Shown here one piece after another: positions 51,030 through 59,521 of a stretch of DNA of 64,000 nucleotides (positions are counted from its first letter, which is position 1; each line of letters starts with the position of its first letter). This DNA is from Aquimarina sp. MMG016 (GTDB lineage: Bacteria > Bacteroidota > Bacteroidia > Flavobacteriales > Flavobacteriaceae): assembly GCF_018100805.1 (NCBI RefSeq), contig NZ_JAGJEA010000003.1, positions 62,001 to 126,000 of the forward strand. Direction: 5' to 3'. Both the position numbers and the translations under genes were made by a program. The notes under the pieces were generated by a model. The model did not search any database. It was not told where the DNA came from and was given only the letters and a program-made list of their open reading frames with translations.

Positions 51030-51668
51030 CTACTTTAAAAACTTAATAAACTCCTCTCTGGGAATCTCTTTGGCTCCCAAACTTGCCAAATGATCCGTAT
51101 ACACCTGACAATCTATGAGCTTTACTTCTTTTTCCTGCAACCATTCTACTAATTTGATAAAACCGTACTTAGAAGCATTACTGGCTTTTGCAAACATACT
51201 CTCCCCGCAAAACACTTTTTTATCCTCTAACCAAATACCATACAACCCACCAACCAATTCTGAGTCCTTCCACACTTCAACCGATAAAGCATGTCCTAAT
51301 TCGTGAAGCTGTATATAAGCCTCTTTCATATCATTATTAATCCAAGTACCTTCCTGATCAGGACGCTCAACTGATGCACAGTTTTGTATGACACTTTTAA
51401 AATCTGTATTAAAGGTAACTTCAAAATATGCTTTTCGCAAAAGCTGATGCATACTTTTACTCACTTTCAGTTCTTCGGGAAACAAAACCATTCTTGGATC
51501 CGGGCTAAACCATAAAATTGGTTGGTCCTCATTGTACCAAGGAAAAATTCCACTGCGATACGCCAACAACAATCTTTCTACAGATAAATCTCCTCCTAAT
51601 GCCAATAATCCATGGACATCGGCATACGATACTGGTGGAAATTCTAAAGTTTTTTTAACAATATACAA
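51030..51668 (-). CDS. aat: Leucyl/phenylalanyl-tRNA-protein transferase
   Basis: A 212-residue Aat enzyme that adds Leu or Phe to N-terminal Arg or Lys of proteins, marking them for ClpS/ClpAP. Conserved parts: FPPVSYADVHGLLALGGDLS, LAYRSGIFPWYNEDQPILWFSPDPRMVLFPEELKVSKSM, the EGTWINNDMKEAYIQLHELGHALSVEVW motif and GGLYGIWLEDKKVFCGESMF. It stands alone with a 220-base gap upstream. Confidence 0.95.
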   Translation of the reverse strand: MYIVKKTLEFPPVSYADVHGLLALGGDLSVERLLLAYRSGIFPWYNEDQPILWFSPDPRMVLFPEELKVSKSMHQLLRKAYFEVTFNTDFKSVIQNCASVERPDQEGTWINNDMKEAYIQLHELGHALSVEVWKDSELVGGLYGIWLEDKKVFCGESMFAKASNASKYGFIKLVEWLQEKEVKLIDCQVYTDHLASLGAKEIPREEFIKFLK

Positions 51669-51824
51669 AACTGAATAGCAAGGGTTTCTACAACGTTAAA
51701 TATCAATTAGTTGTTTGAATTGACCAAAAAAATCGTAATATTTGTTAGGACCTTTTAAGATAAATTTTGTTCATCATTGCTTTTTTGAGTTTTATTAAAA
51801 GGTTAACCTAAAACCCACAATATG

Positions 51825-51856
51825 AAAAGTCCGACACTTATGGTATCGGACTTTTT
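51825..51856. terminator. Bidirectional terminator after the DUF3127 gene
   Basis: Perfect 10-bp arms AAAAGTCCGA and TCGGACTTTT with an 11-base loop and a T on each side. It ends the minus-strand transcript of flavin reductase and DUF3127. The rest of the gap 51669-51824 shows no feature. Confidence 0.85.
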
Positions 51857-51888
51857 GCTTCTTAAACAATTATGTGTGTGCTACCAAT

Positions 51889-52266
51889 TTAGAATGGTAA
51901 GTCGTCATGATCTTCTTCAGAGAAATCTGTCGCTGGTTCAAAAGCCTCTGCCGGTGGTGTTGGAGGAATCCCTGCAGCAGGAGCAGCAGCTTGTAAACTT
52001 TCGATTCTCCATCCCTGGATAGAGTTAAAATATTTAGTCTCTCCTTGTGGGTTCACCCATTCACGACCACGTAGATTAATACTTATTTTTACGTCTTGTC
52101 CTACCTGGAAATTATTCAAAAGATCACATTTATCCTGAATAAATTCTACCATAATATGTTGTGGATATTGTTCATCTGTAGTGACTACGATCTCACGCTT
52201 TCTAAAACCATTACTTCCAAAGGTTTGTGTCTCACCGACCATCTTTACTTTACCTTGTACTTCCAT
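51889..52266 (-). CDS. DUF3127 OB-fold-like protein with SSB-type acidic C-terminal tip
   Basis: A 125-residue protein. The start at 52266 (MEVQGKVKMVGE) leaves an 8-base gap from the flavin-reductase stop; an upstream ATG at 52302 is inside that gene and unlikely. The N-terminal 90 residues match DUF3127, a Bacteroidota OB-fold-like domain (EIVVTTDEQYPQHIMVEFIQDKCDLL, VGQDVKISINLRGREW). After an Ala/Pro-rich linker the protein ends DFSEEDHDDLPF. Bacterial SSB proteins end in a similar acidic tip (DDDIPF) that recruits repair and replication partners, so this may be a single-strand-binding-like protein. That role is inference. Confidence 0.78.
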   Translation of the reverse strand: MEVQGKVKMVGETQTFGSNGFRKREIVVTTDEQYPQHIMVEFIQDKCDLLNNFQVGQDVKISINLRGREWVNPQGETKYFNSIQGWRIESLQAAAPAAGIPPTPPAEAFEPATDFSEEDHDDLPF

Positions 52267-52274
52267 CTTAATAT

Positions 52275-53150
52275 CTATTTTTTTGCTGATAAAATGTTCC
52301 AAGCAGTATCTACATCATCCTGATCTAGATATTGCTTTGCAAATTTATGAATTTCTATCAGGTTAGCATCCTGAATTTTAACCTTAATATTAGTATTGTT
52401 ATTAACAAATGTTGATGCTTCTACTTCTGTTGGTATTTGCTCTACATTACCTAACTTACCCAAATCGTTTCCTGTTAACACCTTACTATTTCTAATACTT
52501 TCTGGCAATGAATCCACTCCAATCCCTATTGTACTCAGGGGTTTGGGCACTTCGAACATTCCCATATTAGCACGAGAATACCAATTACCACCCATACGGG
52601 CTACTTGGTCTATTTTATATTGATCAATTCTTCCATCATCACCAAGAACCTCTTGTTTTACATGAATTAAAAGTACCTCACAGATAATCAAATTACCAGC
52701 ACCGCCTTGTTCTCCCATAGGAAGGATTTCATTTACTTTGCATTCCAATTGTACCGGAGATTCTCCTACTCTATATGGCTTCACTTTTTCTGAAGCTACC
52801 ATAGTAAGCCCTGATTTTTCAAACTCATTAACTCCCTCAGGATATTCTGTGCTTGACAAAGACATTTGCTGTACCATATCATAATTTACAATATTTATAA
52901 CCACTTCTTTAGTAGTTTTGGCATTTTCTAAAGTATGCTTTACTGTATTATCTCTTACCCTACGTGCCGGAGAAAAAATCAAGATAGGAGGATTAGCACT
53001 AAACACGTTAAAGAAGCTAAATGGAGAAAGGTTTGGGTTCTCATTTTCATCAATTGTACTTGCAAAAGCTATAGGCCTTGGACCAATTGCACCAAGAAGT
53101 GTTCCGTGTAATTTTCCGATTGCGACTTGTGTCGGATCAATTGTTATCAT
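52275..53150 (-). CDS. Flavin reductase family protein (FMN-binding split barrel)
   Basis: A 291-residue protein of the flavin reductase-like split-barrel family. It starts MITIDPTQVAIGKLHGTLLGAIGPRPIAFASTIDENENPNLSPFSFFNVFSANPP, the FMN-binding core, then RDNTVKHTLENAKTTKEVVINIV. Family members reduce flavin with NADPH or bind FMN in other oxidoreductions. It ends 8 bases before the DUF3127 start and a perfect -7 element lies upstream. Confidence 0.9.
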   Translation of the reverse strand: MITIDPTQVAIGKLHGTLLGAIGPRPIAFASTIDENENPNLSPFSFFNVFSANPPILIFSPARRVRDNTVKHTLENAKTTKEVVINIVNYDMVQQMSLSSTEYPEGVNEFEKSGLTMVASEKVKPYRVGESPVQLECKVNEILPMGEQGGAGNLIICEVLLIHVKQEVLGDDGRIDQYKIDQVARMGGNWYSRANMGMFEVPKPLSTIGIGVDSLPESIRNSKVLTGNDLGKLGNVEQIPTEVEASTFVNNNTNIKVKIQDANLIEIHKFAKQYLDQDDVDTAWNILSAKK

Positions 53151-53168
53151 ATTTTTATATCTTCAACA

Positions 53169-53176
53169 CAAAGATA
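53169..53176 (-). promoter_or_regulatory. -7 element TATCTTTG of the flavin reductase gene
   Basis: A perfect TAnnTTTG on the minus strand 19 bases before the ATG. Confidence 0.55.
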
Positions 53177-53292
53177 ATTAAAGTTTAGGGTCTAAAAGTT
53201 ATTCCTGTTTTACAATTACTCCTCCTAATTCACGGGCAATAAAACAGCAGAAAAACGTTTATACTTTAAGATTAAGTTAACACTACTCCTTT

Positions 53293-54480
53293 ATGAATTT
53301 ATCCGATGAGCGTAATCTAGCAAGTTATTTTATCATTATTGCTGTTTTGGTCATAACCGGTTTAGTTTTATGGAATACTTCACTTTTTTTACAAAGGCTA
53401 AAAGAAGATGAGGACATCAAAATGCAGACCTGGGCTCAATCGTATAAAGCTTTAAATAGTTTACAGGAGGATGATTATTTAGAATTATCATTAATCATAA
53501 GCGGTACAAATAACACCATCCCATTTATTATTACGGATTCAAAAAACAGTATGATTAGAGATTCTTTAGGTAATCTGGATTCAGATTATTTCAAAAATGT
53601 TCCTCAAAGCATTATTGAAGATGAAGAAAAAGCAAAAGCATATTTGATGGAAATGAATTCAGAAAATGAGCCTATAGTACTGGACTTAAAAGGAACAGTT
53701 CAATATATTAATTACGGTAACTCGGGAATCTTAAAAAAACTGAAATATTACCCAATTGCTATTGCTTTAATTATATTTTTATTAATTGGGGTGATTTATT
53801 TCTTTTTCACTACTTCAAAAATAAGCCAGCAAAACAAATTATGGGCTGGTATGGCTAAAGAAACTGCTCATCAAATAGGAACACCACTTTCTTCATTGAT
53901 TGGTTGGAACGAAATTCTGAAAACCGAACAGGTAAATCCCGAATATATTGCAGAGATCGAAAAAGATATCTCTAGACTTAAGGTGATTACAGAACGTTTT
54001 TCAAAAATAGGTTCTGTTCCAAGCTTGGAAAAAGTGGACATTGTAGAAGAAACACGTAGTGCATATACTTATTTACAAACCCGAAGCTCTAAACTGATTA
54101 ATTTCTCACTTGATCTACCAGATCATCCTATTATGGTTTCTTTAAACTCTCAACTATTTAGCTGGACTATAGAAAATCTAGTTAAAAATGCTATAGATGC
54201 TATGCGCGGTAAAGGAGATTTAAGCATTGACCTTAGCGAAGATTCTAAACGAGTGTTTATTAGAGTAAAAGATACTGGTAAGGGTATTCCTAAAAGCAAA
54301 TTTGCCAAAATTTTTGAACCTGGATACACTTCTAAAACAAGAGGTTGGGGACTTGGTTTATCTCTTGTAAGAAGAATCATAGAAGAGTATCACTTAGGCA
54401 AGATTAAAGTGCTAAGATCTGAAATTGGTAAAGGGACAACTTTTCAAATCACACTTCGGAAATCACAAGCTACTGTATAA
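53293..54480 (+). CDS. Orphan sensor histidine kinase
   Basis: A 395-residue kinase with an N-terminal helix (about 11-33), an external domain, a second helix (about 155-174) and a cytoplasmic kinase core. The phospho-acceptor is His193 in KETAHQIGTPLSSLIGW, a His-box variant in which HE is HQ, common in Bacteroidota. The ATPase domain has NLVKNAIDAM (N box), DTGKGI (G1), FEPGYTSK and GWGLGLSLV. There is no response regulator next to it, so its partner is unknown. Confidence 0.9.
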   Translation: MNLSDERNLASYFIIIAVLVITGLVLWNTSLFLQRLKEDEDIKMQTWAQSYKALNSLQEDDYLELSLIISGTNNTIPFIITDSKNSMIRDSLGNLDSDYFKNVPQSIIEDEEKAKAYLMEMNSENEPIVLDLKGTVQYINYGNSGILKKLKYYPIAIALIIFLLIGVIYFFFTTSKISQQNKLWAGMAKETAHQIGTPLSSLIGWNEILKTEQVNPEYIAEIEKDISRLKVITERFSKIGSVPSLEKVDIVEETRSAYTYLQTRSSKLINFSLDLPDHPIMVSLNSQLFSWTIENLVKNAIDAMRGKGDLSIDLSEDSKRVFIRVKDTGKGIPKSKFAKIFEPGYTSKTRGWGLGLSLVRRIIEEYHLGKIKVLRSEIGKGTTFQITLRKSQATV

Positions 54481-54528
54481 CATTATCTATTCATGAACGT
54501 TATACATTAACACCAAATCAAAAATAAA

Positions 54529-54891
54529 GTGAAAACCGAATACATAGTTCTTAAAGAAACTACACTTACTAATAATTGCCCGGAATGTTACTCTAATGAT
54601 GGCATGCTACTTTCTTTTAAGCAAGAGAAACGTAAATCCAAGTTAATGGTGAGAACCAAAAGCAATGTTATAGAAAGTATTGTTTGTGGAAAATGTGAAT
54701 CCAAAATTTTTCCGGGTATTTGGACTCCGGACATAGAAAGGGTATATGACTATCATAGAAAAACTATTACTCCAAAATCAGGATCTATGCAATTTACCGG
54801 ATTGTCTTATGCATTAATCCTTTTAACCCTGTTAATAATAACCGGAGGATATTTATACCTCAAACATCCGGAAATCATAGGCTTGGGCTAG
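54529..54891 (+). CDS. Small zinc-ribbon-like membrane protein
   Basis: A 120-residue protein that starts at GTG. Two CxxC pairs (NNCPECY, VCGKCES) form a likely zinc ribbon in the first 65 residues, and a membrane helix (about 95-113) precedes a short tail. I do not recognise the family. It follows the kinase by 48 bases and its last bases touch the convergent thioesterase gene. A redox or metal-sensing role is possible but unsupported. Confidence 0.65.
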   Translation: MKTEYIVLKETTLTNNCPECYSNDGMLLSFKQEKRKSKLMVRTKSNVIESIVCGKCESKIFPGIWTPDIERVYDYHRKTITPKSGSMQFTGLSYALILLTLLIITGGYLYLKHPEIIGLG

Positions 54892-55298
54892 TATTTTGAC
54901 ATAATTTCTCTTAGCTCTTCAGTAATGGAAAAAGTTTTGTCAATATTAAAATCAAAGCAAACGGCAACATCGTGTCCTTCTGCACAAAGCACTCCTTCAT
55001 CATTATATAATCTATGAAATAGACCAAAACTGGAATTCTTTATGAATTCGACTTTAGTCTTTATCAGCACATTCCCGGGGAAAAACAATGGATGCTTAAA
55101 ATCACATTTAGTGGACACTAACATAGGACCTTTTTTTGTTTCTTTGTACAACCTGTCTAATCCTGTAACTTCCCAAAACTGGACACGTGCACTTTGCATA
55201 TATTTCATGAAATTTACGTTGTTCACGTGCTGATAGGTGTCCATCTCACTCCAATCGATCCGAAGTTGAAGAGATAATCGAAATTCTGAATCTTGCAT
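54888..55298 (-). CDS. Acyl-CoA thioesterase (hotdog fold, 4HBT type)
   Basis: A 136-residue hotdog-fold thioesterase. The active-site motif reads IDWSEMDTYQHVNNVNFMKYMQSAR with the catalytic Asp (DxxxHVNNxxY) of the 4-hydroxybenzoyl-CoA thioesterase/YbgC family. It overlaps the HIT gene upstream by one base, so the two are co-transcribed. The acyl substrate is unknown; members range from short-chain to aromatic acyl-CoA. Confidence 0.87.
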   Translation of the reverse strand: MQDSEFRLSLQLRIDWSEMDTYQHVNNVNFMKYMQSARVQFWEVTGLDRLYKETKKGPMLVSTKCDFKHPLFFPGNVLIKTKVEFIKNSSFGLFHRLYNDEGVLCAEGHDVAVCFDFNIDKTFSITEELREIMSKY

Positions 55299-55687
55299 TA
55301 CAAATTAGATTGTATTTCAGCTGTCAACGTTTCAAATTCTTCCTGCGACATTGAAACTTTATGTTGAAAGGTCATTTCTTTCATATCATTAAGTGGAATC
55401 AAATGCACATGTACATGTTGAACTTCGAGTCCTACCACTGCGATTCCCACACGTTTGCATGGAATCGTTTTTTCAAGTGCTTTTGCGACTTTACGAGAAA
55501 AACGCATTAATTCTACATACGTTTCTTCATCAAGGTCAAAAATTTTATCCTCTTCCTTTTTCGGAATACAGAGTGTATGACCTTTGGCATTAGGATTAAT
55601 GTCTAAAAAGGCAAAGAATTTATCATCTTCAGCAACCTTATAAGATGGTATCTCGCCGTTTACAATTTTAGTGAACAGGGTGGGCAT
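55298..55687 (-). CDS. HIT-family protein
   Basis: A 129-residue nucleotide-binding protein with the histidine triad HVHVHLIP (91-98) that serves as the active site in Hint-type phosphoramidases and hydrolases. The N-terminal segment FTKIVNGEIPSYKVAEDDKFFAFLDINP is typical of bacterial HIT proteins. A greA terminator lies upstream. Physiological substrate is not known. Confidence 0.92.
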   Translation of the reverse strand: MPTLFTKIVNGEIPSYKVAEDDKFFAFLDINPNAKGHTLCIPKKEEDKIFDLDEETYVELMRFSRKVAKALEKTIPCKRVGIAVVGLEVQHVHVHLIPLNDMKEMTFQHKVSMSQEEFETLTAEIQSNL

Positions 55688-55751
55688 GGATTAATTGTTT
55701 AGCTGGTTTACAAATAGGGGGTATTCTATCATGTTAAAAATAACAAAAAAA

Positions 55752-55775
55752 CCTTTCTTCAAAATTAAAGAAAGG
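55752..55775 (-). terminator. Intrinsic terminator of greA
   Basis: Perfect 8-bp arms CCTTTCTT and AAGAAAGG with an 8-base loop, followed on the minus strand by a T run. It begins 25 bases after the greA stop. Confidence 0.8.
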
Positions 55776-55800
55776 CTTTTTATATTTATGTTAAATTCTT

Positions 55801-56277
55801 CTATTCTCTAGTAATTTCTACAACATCAAATTTCATAATCCCATTAGGCACCTGAATTTCAGCTATTTCACCTACACTTTTACCTAAAAGACCTTTTCCG
55901 ATAGGAGAATCTACAGATATTTTTCCGGATTTAAGATCAGCCTCACTCTGAGCTACTAACTTGTATGTCATCTGTGCTCCATTAGTCTGATTTTTAATCT
56001 TCACAGTAGAGTGTATCAAAACCTTAGATGTATCTAATTGAGATTCATCTATCAATCGTGCATTAGCCAGTGTCTCTTCCAGCTTAGAAATTCTCATTTC
56101 TAATAGCCCTTGAGCTTCTTTTGCTGCGTCATACTCAGCATTTTCACTAAGGTCTCCCTTATCTCGGGCTTCTGCAATAGCTTGTGATGCCTTTGGTCTT
56201 TCTATATCTTTAAGCTGATTTAGCTCTTCTCTTAAATTTTTTAGCCCTTCTGCAGTGTAATAAGATACTTTGCTCAT
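55801..56277 (-). CDS. greA: Transcription elongation factor GreA
   Basis: A 158-residue protein that rescues backtracked RNA polymerase by stimulating transcript cleavage. The ATG at 56277 (MSKVSYYTAEGLKNLREELNQL) is chosen over a longer open frame because it gives the standard length and because a -7 element at 56334-56341 would put the transcript start inside the longer frame. The N-terminal coiled coil carries the acidic tip DLSENAEYDAAKE; the C-terminal FKBP-like domain has SPIGKGLLGKSVGE. Its leader carries a terminator-like hairpin. Confidence 0.96.
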   Translation of the reverse strand: MSKVSYYTAEGLKNLREELNQLKDIERPKASQAIAEARDKGDLSENAEYDAAKEAQGLLEMRISKLEETLANARLIDESQLDTSKVLIHSTVKIKNQTNGAQMTYKLVAQSEADLKSGKISVDSPIGKGLLGKSVGEIAEIQVPNGIMKFDVVEITRE

Positions 56278-56304
56278 AACTTCATCGTTTATATAAATAC
56301 AAAA

Positions 56305-56324
56305 AATCCCACCAAGATGGGACT
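56305..56324 (-). promoter_or_regulatory. Terminator-like hairpin in the greA leader (possible attenuator)
   Basis: On the minus strand arms AGTCCCA and TGGGATT (7 bp with one G-T pair) enclose a 6-base loop and are followed by a T run. It lies between the greA -7 element and the greA ATG, so it would end part of the transcripts early. Confidence 0.55.
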
Positions 56325-56333
56325 TTAACATAA

Positions 56334-56341
56334 CAAATATA
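56334..56341 (-). promoter_or_regulatory. -7 element TATATTTG of greA
   Basis: A perfect TAnnTTTG on the minus strand, 57 bases before the greA ATG, giving a leader of about 50 bases that contains the hairpin at 56305-56324. Confidence 0.55.
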
Positions 56342-56402
56342 ATAAAAAAATAAACCAGATCATATTTTTATGTAATTTGGCAATCGAATAAAGTAACATT
56401 TT

Positions 56403-56837
56403 ATGCACACAAAAAGGTTCTTGTTTTTAGTACTTTCAATGTTTATGATATTATCTTGTGAGGATGATGATCGTGCCGATAATCCTTTTTTACCTAATGT
56501 ATCAGTAAATTTCGAAGCTAATCTTAATTTACCTCAATTTAGTCAATTAGAGTTCCAAGGAAATACTGTAATTGTAGAAACCGGAGGTGTTGGGATAAAG
56601 GGGTTAATTCTTCACAATTCACTTAGTGGTGGTTTTAGAGCTTTTGAACTAAGTGACCCTAATCATTTTCCTAATTCTTGTTCAACTCAGACCTTCAGTG
56701 GTTCTGTATCAACCTGTAACTGCGAGGATGAAAATAAATACGATCTAAATACTGGCGTGTCCTTATCAGGTTTACCATATGGTTTAAAACCATATAGAGT
56801 TCAGTTACAAGGGAGTAGTTTGTTTATTTCAAATTAA
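56403..56837 (+). CDS. Lipoprotein with a degenerate Rieske-like domain
   Basis: A 144-residue lipoprotein with lipobox MILSC (Cys19) and acidic residues after it. The rest resembles the Rieske iron-sulfur fold: a run of strands and then CNCEDENKYDLNTGVSLSG, LPYGLKPYRVQLQG, SSLFIS, which match CPCHGxxFDxxTGxxxxG and LPxYxVxVxGxxIxV. The cluster-binding His of the second motif is Glu and no CxH first motif is found, so it should not hold a 2Fe-2S cluster. It diverges from greA. The function of this degenerate domain is unknown. Confidence 0.65.
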   Translation: MHTKRFLFLVLSMFMILSCEDDDRADNPFLPNVSVNFEANLNLPQFSQLEFQGNTVIVETGGVGIKGLILHNSLSGGFRAFELSDPNHFPNSCSTQTFSGSVSTCNCEDENKYDLNTGVSLSGLPYGLKPYRVQLQGSSLFISN

Positions 56838-57895
56838 TATAAGGACAATCCTTGTTTCAGGTTAATTAACTCGAGATCATTTCTAAGTCCTGAAATAATC
56901 TCAATGGCTTTTTTACTTCGAATACCTGATTGACAGCAAACAACAATCGGTTTTTCTGAAATAATCTCTGAAATACGTTCAGAAACTTCATTTAATGGAA
57001 TATGAATCCCTCCGATATTAAATTGATCAAATTCTGTCTTATTTCTAACATCTAAGATCTGATAATTACCTGAATTTTCTTTTAATTCTGAAACTGAAAT
57101 TTCTTCAATCACATTTAAATTAATTCCACAGAAAAAATTATAATTCTCTTCTAACTGATTGATCTCTAGGTCCTCATTTTTTTTGAAACTGAGGATTTGT
57201 TGTTGTAAAGTAAGTGAATCAAAATACAATAATTTACCATTAAGCACTTCTCCTATTCCTGTAATTATTTTAATAACTTCATTAGCCTGAAGACTACCTA
57301 TAATTCCCGGCAACACCCCTAATACTCCAATATCAGAACAATTAGGCACAGCATCTGGAGCCGGAGGATCAGGAAAAAGACACCTATAGGTAGGGCCATT
57401 TTTATAGTTTAATACTGAAACCTGACCTTGAAATTTAAAAATAGAACCAAACACCAACGGTTTATCCGCAAGTACACAAGCATCATTTACCAAATATCGT
57501 GTCGGGAAATTATCACTACCATCTATAATAATATCATAATCAGAAAAAAGATCTAGGGCATTATCAGTATTTAATTTTTCATCATATACTTTAAAAAACA
57601 CAAAAGGATTCAGTTTTGATAATCTTTCTGCTACAGTTTTGGCTTTAGATTTACCAATATCATCAATCGTATACAATATTTGTCTCTGGAGATTAGTTTG
57701 ATCTACTACATCATCATCAATAATTCCAATAGTACCTACTCCTGCAGCGGCAAGATATTGTAACACCGGGCAACCTAAGCCTCCAGCTCCAATAACCAAT
57801 ACTTTAGCTGATTTAAGCTTTTCTTGTCCTTCTAACCCGATCTCATCAAGGATGATATGGCGGTTATATTGTATTTTTTCTTCTTTATTGAGCAT
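56834..57895 (-). CDS. thiF: ThiF/MoeB-type adenylyltransferase with C-terminal rhodanese domain
   Basis: A 353-residue protein of E1-like fold. The ATP motif is VLVIGAGGLGCPVLQYLAAAGVG (about 31-53), with the Arg of the adenylation site in NLQRQILY, and YRCLFPDPPAP near the middle. The last 100 residues form a rhodanese domain whose active Cys lies in IVVCCQSGIRS. In thiamine synthesis ThiF adenylates the C terminus of ThiS so that sulfur can be added. At the end of the thi operon this role is likely; MoeB-like use in molybdopterin is the alternative. thiS is not in the window. Confidence 0.85.
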   Translation of the reverse strand: MLNKEEKIQYNRHIILDEIGLEGQEKLKSAKVLVIGAGGLGCPVLQYLAAAGVGTIGIIDDDVVDQTNLQRQILYTIDDIGKSKAKTVAERLSKLNPFVFFKVYDEKLNTDNALDLFSDYDIIIDGSDNFPTRYLVNDACVLADKPLVFGSIFKFQGQVSVLNYKNGPTYRCLFPDPPAPDAVPNCSDIGVLGVLPGIIGSLQANEVIKIITGIGEVLNGKLLYFDSLTLQQQILSFKKNEDLEINQLEENYNFFCGINLNVIEEISVSELKENSGNYQILDVRNKTEFDQFNIGGIHIPLNEVSERISEIISEKPIVVCCQSGIRSKKAIEIISGLRNDLELINLKQGLSLY

Positions 57896-57916
57896 AATCC
57901 ATAAAGATATTACAAT

Positions 57917-59077
57917 TTACTTCCAATTATTGGCCCAGTCTTTCCAAACTACCTCTAATCCTTTTGATTTTAACATCTCCACCACTTCTTCTGTGCGTCT
58001 TTCATCCGAGATTTCGAATTGTTCTAACGATTGTGGTTCTACGACATATCCGCCTGGGTTGGTTTTTGATTCTGCGCTAATGGAAGTTACTCCTAAATTG
58101 ACAATGTTTTCCCTAAACACTTCACTCTCTCTTGTAGACATGGATAACTCAACATCTTCATCCAATAATCTAAATGCGCAAATTAATTGTACTAAATCAG
58201 CATCCGTCATTTCCACTTTTGGCTCCAATCCTCCACTATGTGGTCTCAATCTGGGGAATGATATTGAATACTTTGTTTTCCAATACGTCTTTTGCAAATA
58301 TTGTAAATGTAATGCTGTAAAAAAACTATCCGCTCTCCAATCTTCTAACCCGAAAAGTGCTCCCAGCCCTATTTTATGAATTCCAGATCGACCTAATCGA
58401 TCCGGAGTTTCTAATCTATACTCAAAATTAGACTTTCGACCTTTGGGATGATGTTTTTTATATGCTGATTTATGATAGGTTTCCTGATATACTAATACGG
58501 CATATAAACCATTCCCTATCAATAATTCATAATCTGATTGATCCAGCGGTTGTACTTCAATAGTAATATTAGCAAACTTTGATTGTATAAGTTTTATCGC
58601 AGTATTGATATAATCTACTCCAACAGTTTTATTTGCTTCACCGGTAACCAAAAGAATGTGATCGTACCCCTTAGATTTTAGAAATTCTACTTCTTGTATG
58701 ATTTCCTCATCTGTTAATGTCCTACGTGGAATTTTATTAGTCATACTAAATCCACAATAAGTACAGATGTTCTGGCACTCATTACTCAGATACATCGGAG
58801 TATACATCTGAATGGTATTACCGAAACGTTTTTTAGTAATATGGCTACTCATTTGTGCCATTTGTTCCAAATAAGGCTTTGCAGCAGGGGAGATCAATGC
58901 CTTAAAATCTTCCAGATCTCGTTTTGAGTTATTCAATGCTCTTGTTACATCCTCTTCTGTTTTGGAAAGAATTTCTGAAAGCGTTTGATCCCAGTCGTAT
59001 TGATCGAATATGGTTTTAAAACTGCTATTAGGTTTCAGGTATCTGGTTTCAGGTGTCGGGTATTTAGAATTAGTCAT
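57917..59077 (-). CDS. thiH: 2-Iminoacetate synthase ThiH
   Basis: A 386-residue radical-SAM enzyme that cleaves tyrosine to make dehydroglycine for the thiazole ring. The 4Fe-4S motif is CQNICTYCGFS (CxxxCxxC), and the C-terminal TNPGGYVVEPQSLEQFEISDERR motif is typical. The N terminus SKYPTPETRYLKPNSS is not part of the family and is encoded by a dispersed repeat (59030-59062), so the start may lie downstream. It overlaps the four-helix gene by one base. Confidence 0.93.
   Translation of the reverse strand: MTNSKYPTPETRYLKPNSSFKTIFDQYDWDQTLSEILSKTEEDVTRALNNSKRDLEDFKALISPAAKPYLEQMAQMSSHITKKRFGNTIQMYTPMYLSNECQNICTYCGFSMTNKIPRRTLTDEEIIQEVEFLKSKGYDHILLVTGEANKTVGVDYINTAIKLIQSKFANITIEVQPLDQSDYELLIGNGLYAVLVYQETYHKSAYKKHHPKGRKSNFEYRLETPDRLGRSGIHKIGLGALFGLEDWRADSFFTALHLQYLQKTYWKTKYSISFPRLRPHSGGLEPKVEMTDADLVQLICAFRLLDEDVELSMSTRESEVFRENIVNLGVTSISAESKTNPGGYVVEPQSLEQFEISDERRTEEVVEMLKSKGLEVVWKDWANNWK
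59030..59062 (-). repeat. Repeat of PETRYLKP type translated at the thiH N terminus
   Basis: Copies of words such as GGTTTCAGGT and GTGTCGGGTA encode YPTPETRYLKP. Related words occur at 59428-59518 and 62856-62917. Confidence 0.6.
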
Positions 59078-59427
59078 TATATAATTGCTTTAATCAAATT
59101 ATACAACATCTTTCTTATAGAAATTACTTGATTTATTAAAGCCATTTTTTGTTCTTCTTGAATATAATTCAAATCCTTTGATAAGATTAGCAGATATTCA
59201 ACTTCCGAAACTGATCCCCCAACAATTCTTAAAAACCTCGCAAACTCCTTATTCGAATCTCGTCCACAACCTTCTGATATATTGGTTGGCACTGAAGCCG
59301 AAGCTCTCCTTACTTGTGATATAATACCATATCTTTCTTCTTCAGGGAACTGTTTAGTTATATCATAAATTGACAAGCAAAGTTCGTGACTTTTCTTCCA
59401 CACCTTTAATTCTTTAAAATCTCTCAT
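59077..59427 (-). CDS. Four-helix-bundle protein, 23S rRNA IVS family (copy 1)
   Basis: A 116-residue protein of the 23S rRNA-intervening-sequence (IVS) family. The ATG at 59427 gives the standard start MRDFKELKVWKKSHELCL; the open frame reaches 59457, but those ten extra codons (ADTRCPKLD) come from a dispersed repeat. The helix motif FPEEERYGIISQVRRASASVPTNISEGCGR is the family hallmark. It sits between thiG and thiH, an unusual place. A role in 23S rRNA fragmentation is not established. Confidence 0.85.
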   Translation of the reverse strand: MRDFKELKVWKKSHELCLSIYDITKQFPEEERYGIISQVRRASASVPTNISEGCGRDSNKEFARFLRIVGGSVSEVEYLLILSKDLNYIQEEQKMALINQVISIRKMLYNLIKAII

Positions 59428-59521
59428 ATCAAGTTTCGGACATCGAGTATCAGCCAATTGATTATTATATAGTTATACACAAGAGACTGACACCTGATAC
59501 CTGACAGCCAATACCCTTTCA

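Noticed and set aside
56278..56331. Longer greA start
   Set aside because: It would add 18 residues not found in GreA and begins at the expected transcript start, leaving no leader.
57852..58379. 175-codon open frame on the plus strand
   Set aside because: It lies antisense to thiF and thiH and has no family features.
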